DNA from: Collinsella sp.
GTDB lineage: Bacteria > Actinomycetota > Coriobacteriia > Coriobacteriales > Coriobacteriaceae
Length of the DNA stretch: 64,000 nucleotides
NCBI GenBank assembly: GCA_019414205.1
Contig: DXML01000003.1
Coordinates: forward strand, 1-64,000
Direction of reading: 5' to 3'
Positions 52,862-60,935 of this stretch are shown here, piece by piece (position 1 is the first letter of the stretch; each line of letters opens with the position of its first letter). The notes beneath the pieces were generated by a model. The model was given only the letters and a program-made list of their open reading frames with translations. It did no database searches and was not told where the DNA came from. The position numbers were made by a program, and so were the translations under genes.

Positions 52862-53860
52862 ATGCGGCGGGCGGCAACCGATATAACCGAGCTCTACGCA
52901 CCGCAGTTTGAGCAGTTTGGCTTGGAGTTCTCCGGCAAGGGCGCTGTCTTTACCGGCGAGGTGGCAAACGATCGGGCGCACGGACGCGCATGGATCATGC
53001 CCCTTTCCCCCACCTGCATCGTCATGGAGCATTTCATTACCCCGATGCACAACATGCACCTAGCCGAATACACGCCCGAACCGTACGCGTGCGTGAGCGA
53101 GGTCAGCGCGCCCACGCTCATGTGCATGCCCGAAGCCGGCATAACGCCTGCGAACCTCAAGCCGCTGCATGGACCGTGGCCGAACAGCGCGATCTGCAGC
53201 TTTGTCCAAGATAGCTGCGGTGAGGAGCTAAGCCCGCTGTTTGCAGGGCAGCTCTACCACTCGCGCTCGGTCCTCTTTTTGCCCGGTTATTTTGACGAGC
53301 TGGAGCACCGCTATCCCACCGAGTTCGCAGGGGTCTTTGAGGCGTTTGCCGAGCCATGGCACGAGGAAGCGACGTCCGCCATCTGCCACACACTGCACCG
53401 GATTAACGAGGACCGCGCCCGCACCGTAGGCGGACACGTCTATATGCAAGGCATCGTGGAGACCATGGTCGCGGAGCTCGCCTGTTCGCGCGCGGCCCAC
53501 AAGCAGGCGCAGCAGGCGGCAGACACACGCGTCAGCGTGACCATTGCCGAGGAAGCGACGAGCCTTGTAGAACACTCGCTCGACAAGGGCAAACATGTGG
53601 GTATCAACGAGGTGGCCGAGAGGCTCTACACAAGCCGCTCCAAGCTATGCGCCACCTTTAAGGCCCAAACTGGCGAGTCCCTGGGCGCCTACATTCGCAG
53701 ACGCCGTATAGAGCGAGCACAGGACCTTTTGGCCGATAGCTCGCTCACGATAGCGCAGGTGGCAGAGCGGCTCGACTATCCCCAACAGGCCGCCTTCGCC
53801 CAAGCCTTCAAGCAACACACCGGCACCACCCCCACCACCTGGCGCTCCCAACATATATAA
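52862..53860 (+). CDS. AraC-family regulator
   Basis: 332 residues from the ATG at 52862 (in-frame ATG at 52841 and TTG at 52814 are alternatives; none has a clear ribosome binding site). Sensor domain at the N-terminus, and the two HTH motifs at the end: VGINEVAERLYTSRSKLCAT and LTIAQVAERLDYPQQAAFAQ followed by AFKQHTGTTPTTWR, the AraC signature. It is divergent from the ABC pair and probably controls it. Confidence 0.85.
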   Translation: MRRAATDITELYAPQFEQFGLEFSGKGAVFTGEVANDRAHGRAWIMPLSPTCIVMEHFITPMHNMHLAEYTPEPYACVSEVSAPTLMCMPEAGITPANLKPLHGPWPNSAICSFVQDSCGEELSPLFAGQLYHSRSVLFLPGYFDELEHRYPTEFAGVFEAFAEPWHEEATSAICHTLHRINEDRARTVGGHVYMQGIVETMVAELACSRAAHKQAQQAADTRVSVTIAEEATSLVEHSLDKGKHVGINEVAERLYTSRSKLCATFKAQTGESLGAYIRRRRIERAQDLLADSSLTIAQVAERLDYPQQAAFAQAFKQHTGTTPTTWRSQHI

Positions 53861-53861
53861 A

Positions 53862-53890
53862 GAATGAAGGCGCCAACGGCGCCCTCATTC
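53862..53890 (+). terminator. Hairpin after AraC gene
   Basis: GAATGAAGGCGCC/GGCGCCCTCATTC with an AAC loop, directly after the stop codon. One mismatch; no T-run. Confidence 0.6.
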
Positions 53891-53938
53891 ACCAAATTCC
53901 ATTCAGCCCCGCCTGACCCGAACGGCCGAGTCGTCGCA

Positions 53939-54079
53939 GAACCCGGGAGTCCCGGCAGGGCGGGTGCTTGCTCAAAATGAGTTCCGCACGCAAAGAAGGC
54001 CACTAAATGTGGCCTTCGTCTTGCGCAGGACTGTTTGAAATTTTGAGGAAGCACCCGCCCTGCCGGGGCTCCCGGGTTC
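53939..54079 (-). ncRNA. Long-hairpin structured element, copy 2
   Basis: Arms 53939-53978 and 54040-54079 pair over 40 bp with two mismatches. Inside, GAAGGCCAC/GTGGCCTTC pairs around a 5-nt loop (ATTTA on the minus strand), inside CGCAA/TTGCG, followed on the minus strand by GTGCGGAACTC. It starts 4 nt after the gatB stop codon, in gatB sense the same layout as copy 1 at 34285. Confidence 0.6.
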
Positions 54080-54083
54080 CCGC

Positions 54084-55760
54084 TTACGAGAGCGACGTTC
54101 TCAGCAACTCGTTGAAGAGCTTCGGGTTGCCCTTGCCGCGGCTTGCCTTCATGCACTGGCCCACCAAAAAGCCGATGACCTTCTGGTTGCCGTCACGATA
54201 CTGCTGCGCCTGATCGGCACAGTTTGCCAGCACCTCGTCCACAATCGGCTGCAGCGCGCCGGCATCGCTCACCTGACGCATACCGCGCTCGTCGACGATC
54301 TTGTTGGGGTCATCGCCGGTCTGGGCCATGGCCTCAAAGACCTCGTGTGCCTGGTTGGAGCTGATGGCATCGGTCGCCAGCAGCTTGGCAAGCGCCGCCA
54401 CCTGAGCCGGCGCGATCCCAGACTCGGTCAGCGAGACGCCCGCACCCTTAAGGTAGGCGATCATCTCGTTCACCAGCAGGTTTGCGACCGTCTGGGCCTC
54501 CTTGCCGGCCATACCGGCAGCGGCCGCCTCAAAGAACTCGGCAAACTCCGGGTCGCCGGCAATCTGCTCGGCGTCGGCCGCCTTAATGCCAAAGTCGGCC
54601 TCAAAACGGGCGCGCTTGGCATCGGGCAGCTCGGGGATCTCGCCACGGCAGCGGTCGATGAACTCGTCGTCCAAATCGAACGGCGCCAGGTCGGGATCGG
54701 GGAACAGGCGATAATCGTCGGCCGTCTCCTTCACACGCATGACCACGGTGCGCTTGCGGCTGGGCTCCCAGTGACGGGTCTCCTGATAGATGATGCCGCC
54801 CTCCTCGAGCACCTCTGCCTGGCGGCAAATCTCGTAGGCAAGGCCATCGTGCAGGCTCTTAAACGAGTTGAGGTTCTTGAGCTCGGTCTTGGTGCCCAGC
54901 TTGGTCTCGCCGCGGCGGCGCAGGCTCACGTTGCCGTCGCAGCGCATGGAACCCTTCTCCATGGAGCAGTCCGAAATGCCCAGCGTCACAAAGATGCGAC
55001 GGAGCTTTTCCATAAACAGGCGTGCTTCCTCGGGCGTGCGCAAGTCGGGCTCGGTGACGAGCTCGATCAGCGGCGTGCCGCAGCGGTTGTAGTCGACGAG
55101 CGACTCGGCCGCGGCGGTAATGCGGCCCTCGGCGCCACCCACGTGGACCATCTTGGCGGCGTCCTCCTCCATGTGGATGCGCAGGATGCGGATGGGCACC
55201 GTGTAGGAACCGTCCTCGCGGCGCTCGGGCATCTGCAGGTTGGACGCATCGTAGCTGGCCAGGTGGCCGGCACGCTGGTTGCCCTCGCGCATGGTCGACG
55301 TCATGGACGTGGACAGGCCCTCGGCGTTGGCCGAGGCGCTCGCCAAGCTCTGGGCCTCGGCCTCGCCAAACGCGCAGTCGGGGCGCTCGGCGGCACCGCG
55401 ACCGGTCACATCCAGATCAAGGTGACCGTACATGGCAAAGGCGACCGGGCCCTGCGTGGTCTGGAAGTTCTTGGCCATATCGGGATAGAAGTAGTGCTTG
55501 CGGTAGAACATCGAGTGGCGCTGGATCTCGCAGTTGGTGGCGAGACCGGCCTTGACGATGCTCTCGATGGCACGCTTGTTGGGCACCGGCAGGGCGCCGG
55601 GCAGGCCCAGGCACACCGGGCACACGTTGGCGTTGGGCTCGTCATCGTGGCTGAGCTTGCAGTTGCAGAACATCTTGGTATCGAGTGCGGTGAGCTCGGT
55701 ATGGATCTCTAGGCCGATCACGGCCTCCCAATCCTGCAGGACCTCGGAAAGCTCCTTCAT
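54084..55760 (-). CDS. gatB: Asp/Glu-tRNA amidotransferase subunit B
   Basis: 558 residues. WEAVIGLEIHTELTALDTKM and CNCKLSHDDEPNANVCPVCL (zinc cysteines) at the start, then LPGALPVPNKRAIE, HYFYPDMAKNFQTTQ and RCDGNVSLRRRGE, with a C-terminal YqeY-like helical domain ending PKLFNELLRTSLS. GatB binds the mischarged tRNA and the amido transfer site. Its ATG overlaps the gatA stop. The long-hairpin element follows its stop. Confidence 0.95.
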   Translation of the reverse strand: MKELSEVLQDWEAVIGLEIHTELTALDTKMFCNCKLSHDDEPNANVCPVCLGLPGALPVPNKRAIESIVKAGLATNCEIQRHSMFYRKHYFYPDMAKNFQTTQGPVAFAMYGHLDLDVTGRGAAERPDCAFGEAEAQSLASASANAEGLSTSMTSTMREGNQRAGHLASYDASNLQMPERREDGSYTVPIRILRIHMEEDAAKMVHVGGAEGRITAAAESLVDYNRCGTPLIELVTEPDLRTPEEARLFMEKLRRIFVTLGISDCSMEKGSMRCDGNVSLRRRGETKLGTKTELKNLNSFKSLHDGLAYEICRQAEVLEEGGIIYQETRHWEPSRKRTVVMRVKETADDYRLFPDPDLAPFDLDDEFIDRCRGEIPELPDAKRARFEADFGIKAADAEQIAGDPEFAEFFEAAAAGMAGKEAQTVANLLVNEMIAYLKGAGVSLTESGIAPAQVAALAKLLATDAISSNQAHEVFEAMAQTGDDPNKIVDERGMRQVSDAGALQPIVDEVLANCADQAQQYRDGNQKVIGFLVGQCMKASRGKGNPKLFNELLRTSLS

Positions 55761-57274
55761 TACAGCTCGCCTCCCTTCCCGGCAAAATCGGGCGCGACGG
55801 AAAGCACGGGCGCACCCGTGGCGGCATCGGCAAAGCCGCGCTCCAGGGCGCGGGCAAACGTGAGCAGCTGACGGTCCTTAAACGCCGGACCCACCAGCTG
55901 GGCAGAAACGGGCAGCTGAGTATCCTCGCCCAGGCCCAGCGGCACCGAGATACCGCCGTTGCCGCAAATGTTGAGCGAAATGGTGTACAGGTCCGAAAGG
56001 TACATCTGCGTGGGGTCGCTGATCTCGCCAAACTTAAAAGCCGTGCGCGGCGAGGCGGGCATGAGAATGGTGTCCACCTTGGCATACGCGGCGTCGTAGT
56101 CCTGCGTGATGAGCGTGCGGGCCTTTTGCGCAGCGTAGTAGTACTTGTCGTACACGCCCGAGCTCAGCAGGTAGGCGCCGAGCATCTGACGGCGCTTGGC
56201 CTCGGCACCAAAGCCGTGGGCGCGCGAAAGCGAGCTCTGGTCGGACAGGTTGGCGCAGCCCTCCTCCTGATAGCCGTAGCGAATGCCGTCGAAGCGAGCC
56301 AGGTTGGAGAACGCCTCGGCCGGGCCGATGACGTAGTAGGCGGCGATGGCGGCGTCCAGGTGCGGCAGGTCGACCTCGACCAGCTCGGCGCCCTGGTTCT
56401 GCAGCTCCTGGGCGGCGCGCTGAACAGCGGCCTTGACCTCGGGCGTCAGGCCCTCGGCCTCCATAAACGCGGGGATGATGCCCACGCGCTTGCCCTCGAT
56501 GCTGTCGTTGAGGTGCTCGGTAAAGTCGACGGCGCAATCCTGGCTGGTGCAGTCGTACGGATCGTGGCCCGCGCCGGTGAGCGCGTTCATGGCCAGCGCG
56601 ACGTCCTCGACCGTGCGGCCAAAGGGGCCCACCTGGTCGAGCGACGAGCCAAAGGCAACCACGCCGTAACGGCTCACGGCGCCATACGTGGGCTTAAAGC
56701 CCACCACGCCGCAGAGCGCCGCCGGTTGGCGAATAGAGCCGCCGGTGTCCGAGCCCAGCGAGAGCGCGACCTCACCCGCGGCGACGGCGGCAGCGGAGCC
56801 GCCCGAAGAGCCGCCGGGCACGCGCTCGGTATCCCAAGGGTTGTTGGTGCGGTGGAAGGCCGAACTCTCGGTGGAGCTGCCAAAGGCAAACTCGTCCATG
56901 TTGGCCTTGCCCATGGGCAGGCAGCCGGCATCGAGCATGCGCTGGACGCAGGTGGCGGTGTAGACGCTCTGGTAGTCCCCGAGCATGCGGGAGGCGCAGG
57001 TGGTGCGCGTGCCCACGAGGTTCATGTTGTCCTTAATGGCCAGCGGCACGCCCGCAAGCGGGGGCAGCGGCTTGCCTGCGGCACGGTCGGCATCCACGCG
57101 CGCGGCGGCCTCGAGCGCGAGCTCGGGCGCCACCTGCAGGAATGCCTGGACCCCGCCCTCGCGCGCCTCGATGGCAGCAAGGGAGGCCTGGGCCACCTCG
57201 GTAGCGGTAAAGTCGCCGGCGGCAACGCCCGCGGCGATCTGGGCGGCGGTAAGGGAATCGAAGCTCTGCGCCAT
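55760..57274 (-). CDS. gatA: Asp/Glu-tRNA amidotransferase subunit A
   Basis: 504 residues of the amidase-signature family: catalytic lysine in GVPLAIKDNMNLVGT, the cis-serine in SLGSDTGGSIRQPAALCG and nucleophile loop GGSSGGSAAAVAAGEVALSL. It hydrolyses glutamine and passes ammonia to GatB for Glu-tRNA(Gln) or Asp-tRNA(Asn) amidation. Overlaps gatC and gatB by a single base each. Confidence 0.97.
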   Translation of the reverse strand: MAQSFDSLTAAQIAAGVAAGDFTATEVAQASLAAIEAREGGVQAFLQVAPELALEAAARVDADRAAGKPLPPLAGVPLAIKDNMNLVGTRTTCASRMLGDYQSVYTATCVQRMLDAGCLPMGKANMDEFAFGSSTESSAFHRTNNPWDTERVPGGSSGGSAAAVAAGEVALSLGSDTGGSIRQPAALCGVVGFKPTYGAVSRYGVVAFGSSLDQVGPFGRTVEDVALAMNALTGAGHDPYDCTSQDCAVDFTEHLNDSIEGKRVGIIPAFMEAEGLTPEVKAAVQRAAQELQNQGAELVEVDLPHLDAAIAAYYVIGPAEAFSNLARFDGIRYGYQEEGCANLSDQSSLSRAHGFGAEAKRRQMLGAYLLSSGVYDKYYYAAQKARTLITQDYDAAYAKVDTILMPASPRTAFKFGEISDPTQMYLSDLYTISLNICGNGGISVPLGLGEDTQLPVSAQLVGPAFKDRQLLTFARALERGFADAATGAPVLSVAPDFAGKGGEL

Positions 57275-57585
57275 TACTCGCTCTCCCCCTCTCCCAAAAT
57301 GGACGGCACGCGGAAGTAGCGGTCGCGCGCGCTGCCAGCGTTTTCGAGCGCAACATCGAGCGGCAGGTCGCGCTCGGGCTCGCGCAGGTCATCGCCCATC
57401 ACGTTAGACAGGCTTCCGATAGGATGGAACGTGGGCTCCACGTCGGGCAAGTCATATTGCAAGACGGGCTCGAGCATCTGGACGGCGTCGTTCATGTAGG
57501 ACGTCATCTGGGTGAGCTCGTCATCGGTCAGTGCGATCTTTGCGTACTCGGCGATGCCGCGCACGTCTTTCTCGCTGAGTGCCAT
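57274..57585 (-). CDS. gatC: Asp/Glu-tRNA amidotransferase subunit C
   Basis: 103 residues from the ATG at 57583-57585 (GGGAG upstream). LSEKDVRGIAEYAKIALTDD at the start, LEPVLQYDLPDVEPTFHPIG with the GatC proline-rich belt, and DRYFRVPSILGEGE at the end. First gene of gatC-gatA-gatB. Confidence 0.95.
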   Translation of the reverse strand: MALSEKDVRGIAEYAKIALTDDELTQMTSYMNDAVQMLEPVLQYDLPDVEPTFHPIGSLSNVMGDDLREPERDLPLDVALENAGSARDRYFRVPSILGEGESE

Positions 57586-57721
57586 AGGCGCTCCCTTCCG
57601 CATAACAGATAAACCGCTCTAGTATACAAGGCAACGCCACTTGGAGCAGGTGCTTTACCCAAATGCAGCGAAAACGTAACGAGGGCGGCGGGCTGGCAGG
57701 CGGCGGGCCGGCGGTTCTGGA

Positions 57722-57798
57722 GCGAAAACCATCCCGCCCACAGCGAAAACCGTCCCGCCCACAACGAAAACCGTCCTCCCCACAACGAAAACCATCAC
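57722..57798. repeat. 21-bp tandem repeats
   Basis: Units at 57722, 57743 and 57764 read GCGAAAACCATCCCGCCCAC with few changes, and a fourth partial unit starts at 57785 and runs into the next inverted repeat. Exact 21-bp period. Confidence 0.85.
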
Positions 57799-57853
57799 AA
57801 CATTCGACGCTTTTCGTCAAAATCGCGATTTTCATCGAATGTTGTGATGGTTT
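57789..57853. repeat. Hairpin with 19-bp perfect arms
   Basis: AAACCATCACAACATTCGA (57789-57807) and its exact reverse complement (57835-57853), with AAAATCGCGATTTT in the loop. The left arm starts inside the last 21-bp unit. Confidence 0.85.
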
Positions 57854-57864
57854 GGAAGCCCCGA

Positions 57865-57897
57865 CCACCACAAAGGTGCCTGTCCCCATTGTGGCGG
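57865..57897. repeat. Intergenic hairpin repeat, copy 4
   Basis: CCACCACAAAGG...CCATTGTGGCGG around TGCCTGTCC; read on the minus strand it contains GGGGACAGGCACCTTTGTGG, nearly the copy at 23198-23230. Confidence 0.65.
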
Positions 57898-57911
57898 TTC
57901 TGGAGAATGTC

Positions 57912-58850
57912 TTATGCCGAGGCCTTGGCCTTTCGGCGCTTGCGGACCGCGTGGATCACGATGTCCAGCATCAACAGCACAATGGCCACGACTACGATAA
58001 GCACGGCAAACTCGCGCTTACCCCAGTGGCGACCGGCCAGCGACTTTTGCTCGTTGACGTCCTTCTTGCTGTACTTGGTGCGCACGCAGTGCACCAGCAG
58101 GCGATGGTCGTTCACGCCATAGGGTGTGCAGGTAACGAGCGTCACCTTGTCGGCGCCGGGTTCGATGGTCAGCGACTCCATCTCCTCGGGCAGCACCACC
58201 TCGGAGTCCACCATCTTGTAGGCGAGCGTCTTGTTCATGGTGTGCAGCAGCACCAGGTCGCCGGGCTCCAGCGAGTGGATGTCGTCGAACATGCTCAGGT
58301 TGCGCATGCCCGAGTGCGCGGTAAGCACGCAATGCGTCGAGGTGCCGCCCACCGGCAGGCTCGTGCCCTCCAGGTGGCCGACACCCGCCATAAGGACTTC
58401 TTCGCTCGTGCCGTGGTAGATGGGCATGCTCACGTCGATGGAAGGGATCTCGACCCAGCTCATCATGGGGTCGCGGTCAAAGATGAGCTGCTGGGCGTAG
58501 GGCTCGATCTGGTCGGCGGGAAGCTCGGTGGCCTCGCCCGCCAGCTGCTCGTTATAGGAGCGCGCCTGCAGCAAGATGCGCTCGCGCTCCTCGGCAGACA
58601 GCGCGTCCACGGTGCTGGACACCGTGCTGATCTGGTTGAACACGCCCGAGGCCTCGAGCCGGTCCAAGATCCACGGCCAGGTCATAAGGCCCACGCCAAT
58701 AAGGATAATGACGATGGTGATGAGCCGGTCGGCCCAGCGCGGCAGTCGCTTGCGACGGCGCTTGGGCTTTGGTTGAGGTTTGGGCTGAGGGCTTGAGCCG
58801 CCGTTGTCCGCGGCGTTATTGCTCTTCATATGTTTGGCGCCCTGCACCAT
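57912..58850 (-). CDS. Class C sortase
   Basis: 312 residues from the ATG at 58848-58850 with GAGGAG upstream. Cytosolic basic N-terminus, helix LITIVIILIGVGLMTWPWIL, sortase core with His in CVLTAHSGMRNL (about 180), the catalytic Cys in KVTLVTCTPYGVNDHRLLVH (about 238) with the following Arg, and a second membrane helix FAVLIVVVAIVLLMLDIVIH near the C-terminus, all standard for pilin polymerases. No extra lid motif was identified with confidence. It likely polymerises the two pilins encoded at 60936-64000, which are on the same strand upstream. Confidence 0.92.
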   Translation of the reverse strand: MVQGAKHMKSNNAADNGGSSPQPKPQPKPKRRRKRLPRWADRLITIVIILIGVGLMTWPWILDRLEASGVFNQISTVSSTVDALSAEERERILLQARSYNEQLAGEATELPADQIEPYAQQLIFDRDPMMSWVEIPSIDVSMPIYHGTSEEVLMAGVGHLEGTSLPVGGTSTHCVLTAHSGMRNLSMFDDIHSLEPGDLVLLHTMNKTLAYKMVDSEVVLPEEMESLTIEPGADKVTLVTCTPYGVNDHRLLVHCVRTKYSKKDVNEQKSLAGRHWGKREFAVLIVVVAIVLLMLDIVIHAVRKRRKAKASA

Positions 58851-58972
58851 CGCCGGTCACTCCTCTACAGCTCAGGTTGTCTAAACAAATAATAGCCGAT
58901 TAGCGAGCTCATGCGCCGGACAACGCAGCTAGGACCGAAACACCGCCTACGGCCCAAATTCTTGGAGACCTT

Positions 58973-59941
58973 CTACAGCGCTTCTTGCCATGGATATTCC
59001 TTTCCAAACATGCGATCGACTTCGAGCTGAATTCGCTCATCGTCGATTGCCGCCAAAGATAGCGCAAGCGAAATGTTGTCGACGCAAGAGGAGTCGGCAA
59101 ACACGGGTGCATAGCGCCACACTTGGATCATCGCCGTTTCGTTATCCGGCAACTCCCCGTCTGCGACTTCGAGGTCGCTCAGTTGACGCCATACGCTTCT
59201 TAAGACGGCCTTTTGTTCCATGCCCGGTGCAGCGAGCATCGAACGCGCAGCGAGCGCCGTCTCCCCGGCGTCAACAAGACAGTCAATCTGCGGCGTCTTC
59301 CTTGCAAAAAAGACCTTCGAGACAGGCGAGGAGAGCTCTGCCATGTGCTCGCTGAGTAGAAGATCAACGGCAACAGGGAACACGACGACACGTCGCTCGC
59401 GACGCTCGCGCCTCGCGAGCCCCCTGTCAACAAGCTCGGTTATAGCCTCACTCGCGCGGCTTGCCGAAATCCCAAGCGCACGACAAAGGTCATAGGGACG
59501 ATATGGCTCCTGGGCTGCTCCCCAGATTGCGGCAGCCTGTGCGTTGGGTGACATCTTGGTCGCGTGATTGCGAAACCGGGCACCGCCCCTCTCCGTGCAA
59601 GCTGTGCCCATAAATGGAAGAAAAGCCTGTCTACCGGGGCAGACAAAGGGAATCCCTTGTGCGACCAATGCTTTGCGCTGACGTGCATCGGCATCAGGAA
59701 ACGAAACGACAACAGGAGTCTCCGCGCGCAAGGCTAGCTGACTATAGACTCTCTTAGCCTCGGGAAGCCCGACGCCAGTAGGCAAGCTTGCAAGCAAAAA
59801 CGAAAAACCGTTTGCGTCAACAGCGCGGACCCCAATCGCCCGCAGATGCAGCGGCAAGCGTGCGGATCCAGGCCAAGTTTTGGTCTTGGCGAAGAGGCCT
59901 AGTGCTTCTTGTAAGTAGATTAGCGCTTCGTTCATTTCCAT
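58973..59941 (-). CDS. Unknown protein with winged-helix segment
   Basis: 322 residues from the ATG at 59939-59941; the longer frame to 60022 starts in AT-rich leader. A beta-rich N-terminal half (AETPVVVSFPDADARQRKAL) precedes a winged helix: PYRPYDLCRALGISASRASE, then AITELVDRGLARRERRERRV. The C-terminal third is helical with acidic patches. No family recognised. The HTH points to a DNA-binding regulator, perhaps of the pilus genes on either side. It separates the sortase from the pilins and has no obvious coupling with either. Confidence 0.55.
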   Translation of the reverse strand: MEMNEALIYLQEALGLFAKTKTWPGSARLPLHLRAIGVRAVDANGFSFLLASLPTGVGLPEAKRVYSQLALRAETPVVVSFPDADARQRKALVAQGIPFVCPGRQAFLPFMGTACTERGGARFRNHATKMSPNAQAAAIWGAAQEPYRPYDLCRALGISASRASEAITELVDRGLARRERRERRVVVFPVAVDLLLSEHMAELSSPVSKVFFARKTPQIDCLVDAGETALAARSMLAAPGMEQKAVLRSVWRQLSDLEVADGELPDNETAMIQVWRYAPVFADSSCVDNISLALSLAAIDDERIQLEVDRMFGKEYPWQEAL

Positions 59942-60072
59942 TGTTTTCGTTCGATTCCAGTTTGTATTGGAATTATACATAATTTTCGGAATTAACGAGA
60001 TACCGTTCTTGCCTAAGCCCATACTTGCGTTTTCAAAGTGTCCCGGATCGGCGGGATGATTCGGGATACAAT

Positions 60073-60176
60073 CTCAATAGAAAACGACGCACCCCGCGTA
60101 AATGTTTGGGAGCGTGGGCGGCCTAGTTTTCAGCTTTTGTTAAATGCCCGGGATCCGACCCCCGGGCATTCTTATT
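60073..60176 (+). ncRNA. Putative small RNA, copy A
   Basis: Begins after TACAAT (60067-60072) in a GGGATACAAT block kept in both copies. Predicted stems: GAAAAC (60080-60085)/GTTTTC (60126-60131), CCCGCG (60093-60098)/CGTGGG (60113-60118), and the terminator AATGCCCGGG/CCCGGGCATT (60143-60170) with TTCTTATTT. In copy B the first two stems are GGAAAC/GTTTCC and CCCGCG/CGCGGG, that is paired substitutions. No clear -35. Confidence 0.6.
60143..60170. terminator. Bidirectional terminator, copy A
   Basis: AATGCCCGGG/CCCGGGCATT, shared by the plus-strand RNA and the convergent small ORF. Confidence 0.75.
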
Positions 60177-60324
60177 TGCGCTTGTTGCGGCGCAAATGCC
60201 GTCCACCGTCCGCACCGCGCGTGCGCCTACGGACCCTAAACCGAACCTCATACGAGTCAAGAAACGCGATGACGAACGTGCCCACCGTCGCGAGGGCGGC
60301 GAGCGGGTTAAGGAATTTCAGCAT
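60172..60324 (-). CDS. 50-residue basic single-membrane-span protein (toxin-like)
   Basis: Sequence starts MLKFLNPLAALATVGTFVIA, continues FLDSYEVRFRVRRRTRGADG and ends in a run of Arg/Lys (RRNKRK). One hydrophobic helix then a strongly cationic tail. GGAGG lies 8 nt before the ATG (60322-60324), and the stop abuts the terminator. A LexA-like box is about 105 nt upstream. The helix resembles that of TxpA/BsrG-type small toxins (G-x-F-V/I-I-A-x-L). Function inferred only from form and context. Confidence 0.6.
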   Translation of the reverse strand: MLKFLNPLAALATVGTFVIAFLDSYEVRFRVRRRTRGADGGRHLRRNKRK

Positions 60325-60427
60325 TTGGGGACCTCCGATCGAGTCGTCGGCCGCCCGCGCACGGGATGCGTCGCAAAGCCATTTTACTGCGAGTGTATGC
60401 ACCCACAGCTGGTCAACGCGATTTTGA

Positions 60428-60441
60428 CAAACATTTGTTCG
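60428..60441 (-). promoter_or_regulatory. LexA-like SOS box
   Basis: On the minus strand CGAACAAATGTTTG fits the Gram-positive SOS box CGAACRNRYGTTYC in all but the last base. A poor -35/-10 (TTGTAA at 60451-60446, CAAAAT further down) surrounds it, so LexA would cover the promoter of the small ORF. Confidence 0.55.
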
Positions 60442-60507
60442 ATAGTTACAAGCACGATTCCTCACCCAGCGGAGCCTGGTCGCATTGTCCGGGTTTGCCC
60501 GACGTGT

Positions 60508-60764
60508 TTGCGTTTTCAAAATGTCCCGGATCGGCGGGGAGATTCGGGATACAATAGCTACAGGAAACGACGCACCCCGCGTAAGTGATCGAAAGCGCGG
60601 GCGACCAGTTTCCGGTGTTGTTAAATGCCCGGGCCTCTAACCCCGGGCATTCTTATTTGCGCTTGTTGCGGCGCAAATGCCTTCTACCGTCCGCACCGCG
60701 CGTGCGCCTACGGACCTTAAACCGAACCTCATACGAGTCAAGAAACGCGATGACGAACGTGCCC
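60508..60764. repeat. Direct duplication, copy B (ORF truncated)
   Basis: Second copy of 60025-60283. The small ORF is reduced to FVIAFLDSYEVRFKVRRRTR and the C-terminal tail, without start codon; upstream the frame meets a stop. Confidence 0.85.
60556..60657 (+). ncRNA. Putative small RNA, copy B
   Basis: Follows TACAAT (60550-60555). Stems GGAAAC (60563-60568)/GTTTCC (60608-60613) and CCCGCG (60576-60581)/CGCGGG (60596-60601), terminator 60624-60651. Kept although the facing ORF is broken. Confidence 0.55.
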
Positions 60765-60805
60765 GCATCGGACGATGGAGGCTGGCTGCGTTATCCAAAA
60801 AGAAC

Positions 60806-60834
60806 GGGGCAGACTCCAGTGCGGAGTCTGCCCC
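60806..60834 (-). terminator. Terminator of the pilin gene
   Basis: GGGGCAGACTCC/GGAGTCTGCCCC stem; GTTCTTTTTGG follows on the minus strand and GAAAAAAG precedes. Confidence 0.8.
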
Positions 60835-60935
60835 GAAAAAAGAATGGCAAAGCAAGAACGTCGATGGACGAGAAAAGTGTCCGCAAGTCTCATGGCCATC
60901 ACATCCCACCTGCCAAAGGGATGGGTGAGCGAGCG

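Larger units (their letters stand above)
60025..60283. repeat. Direct duplication, copy A (with intact small ORF)
   Basis: About 259 bp nearly the same as 60508-60764. Covers a plus-strand RNA unit, a bidirectional terminator and the 3' part of a small minus-strand ORF. Confidence 0.85.

Noticed and set aside
57722..57798. Possible CRISPR array
   Set aside because: Units are contiguous 21-bp tandem repeats without spacers, and no cas genes are present in the window.
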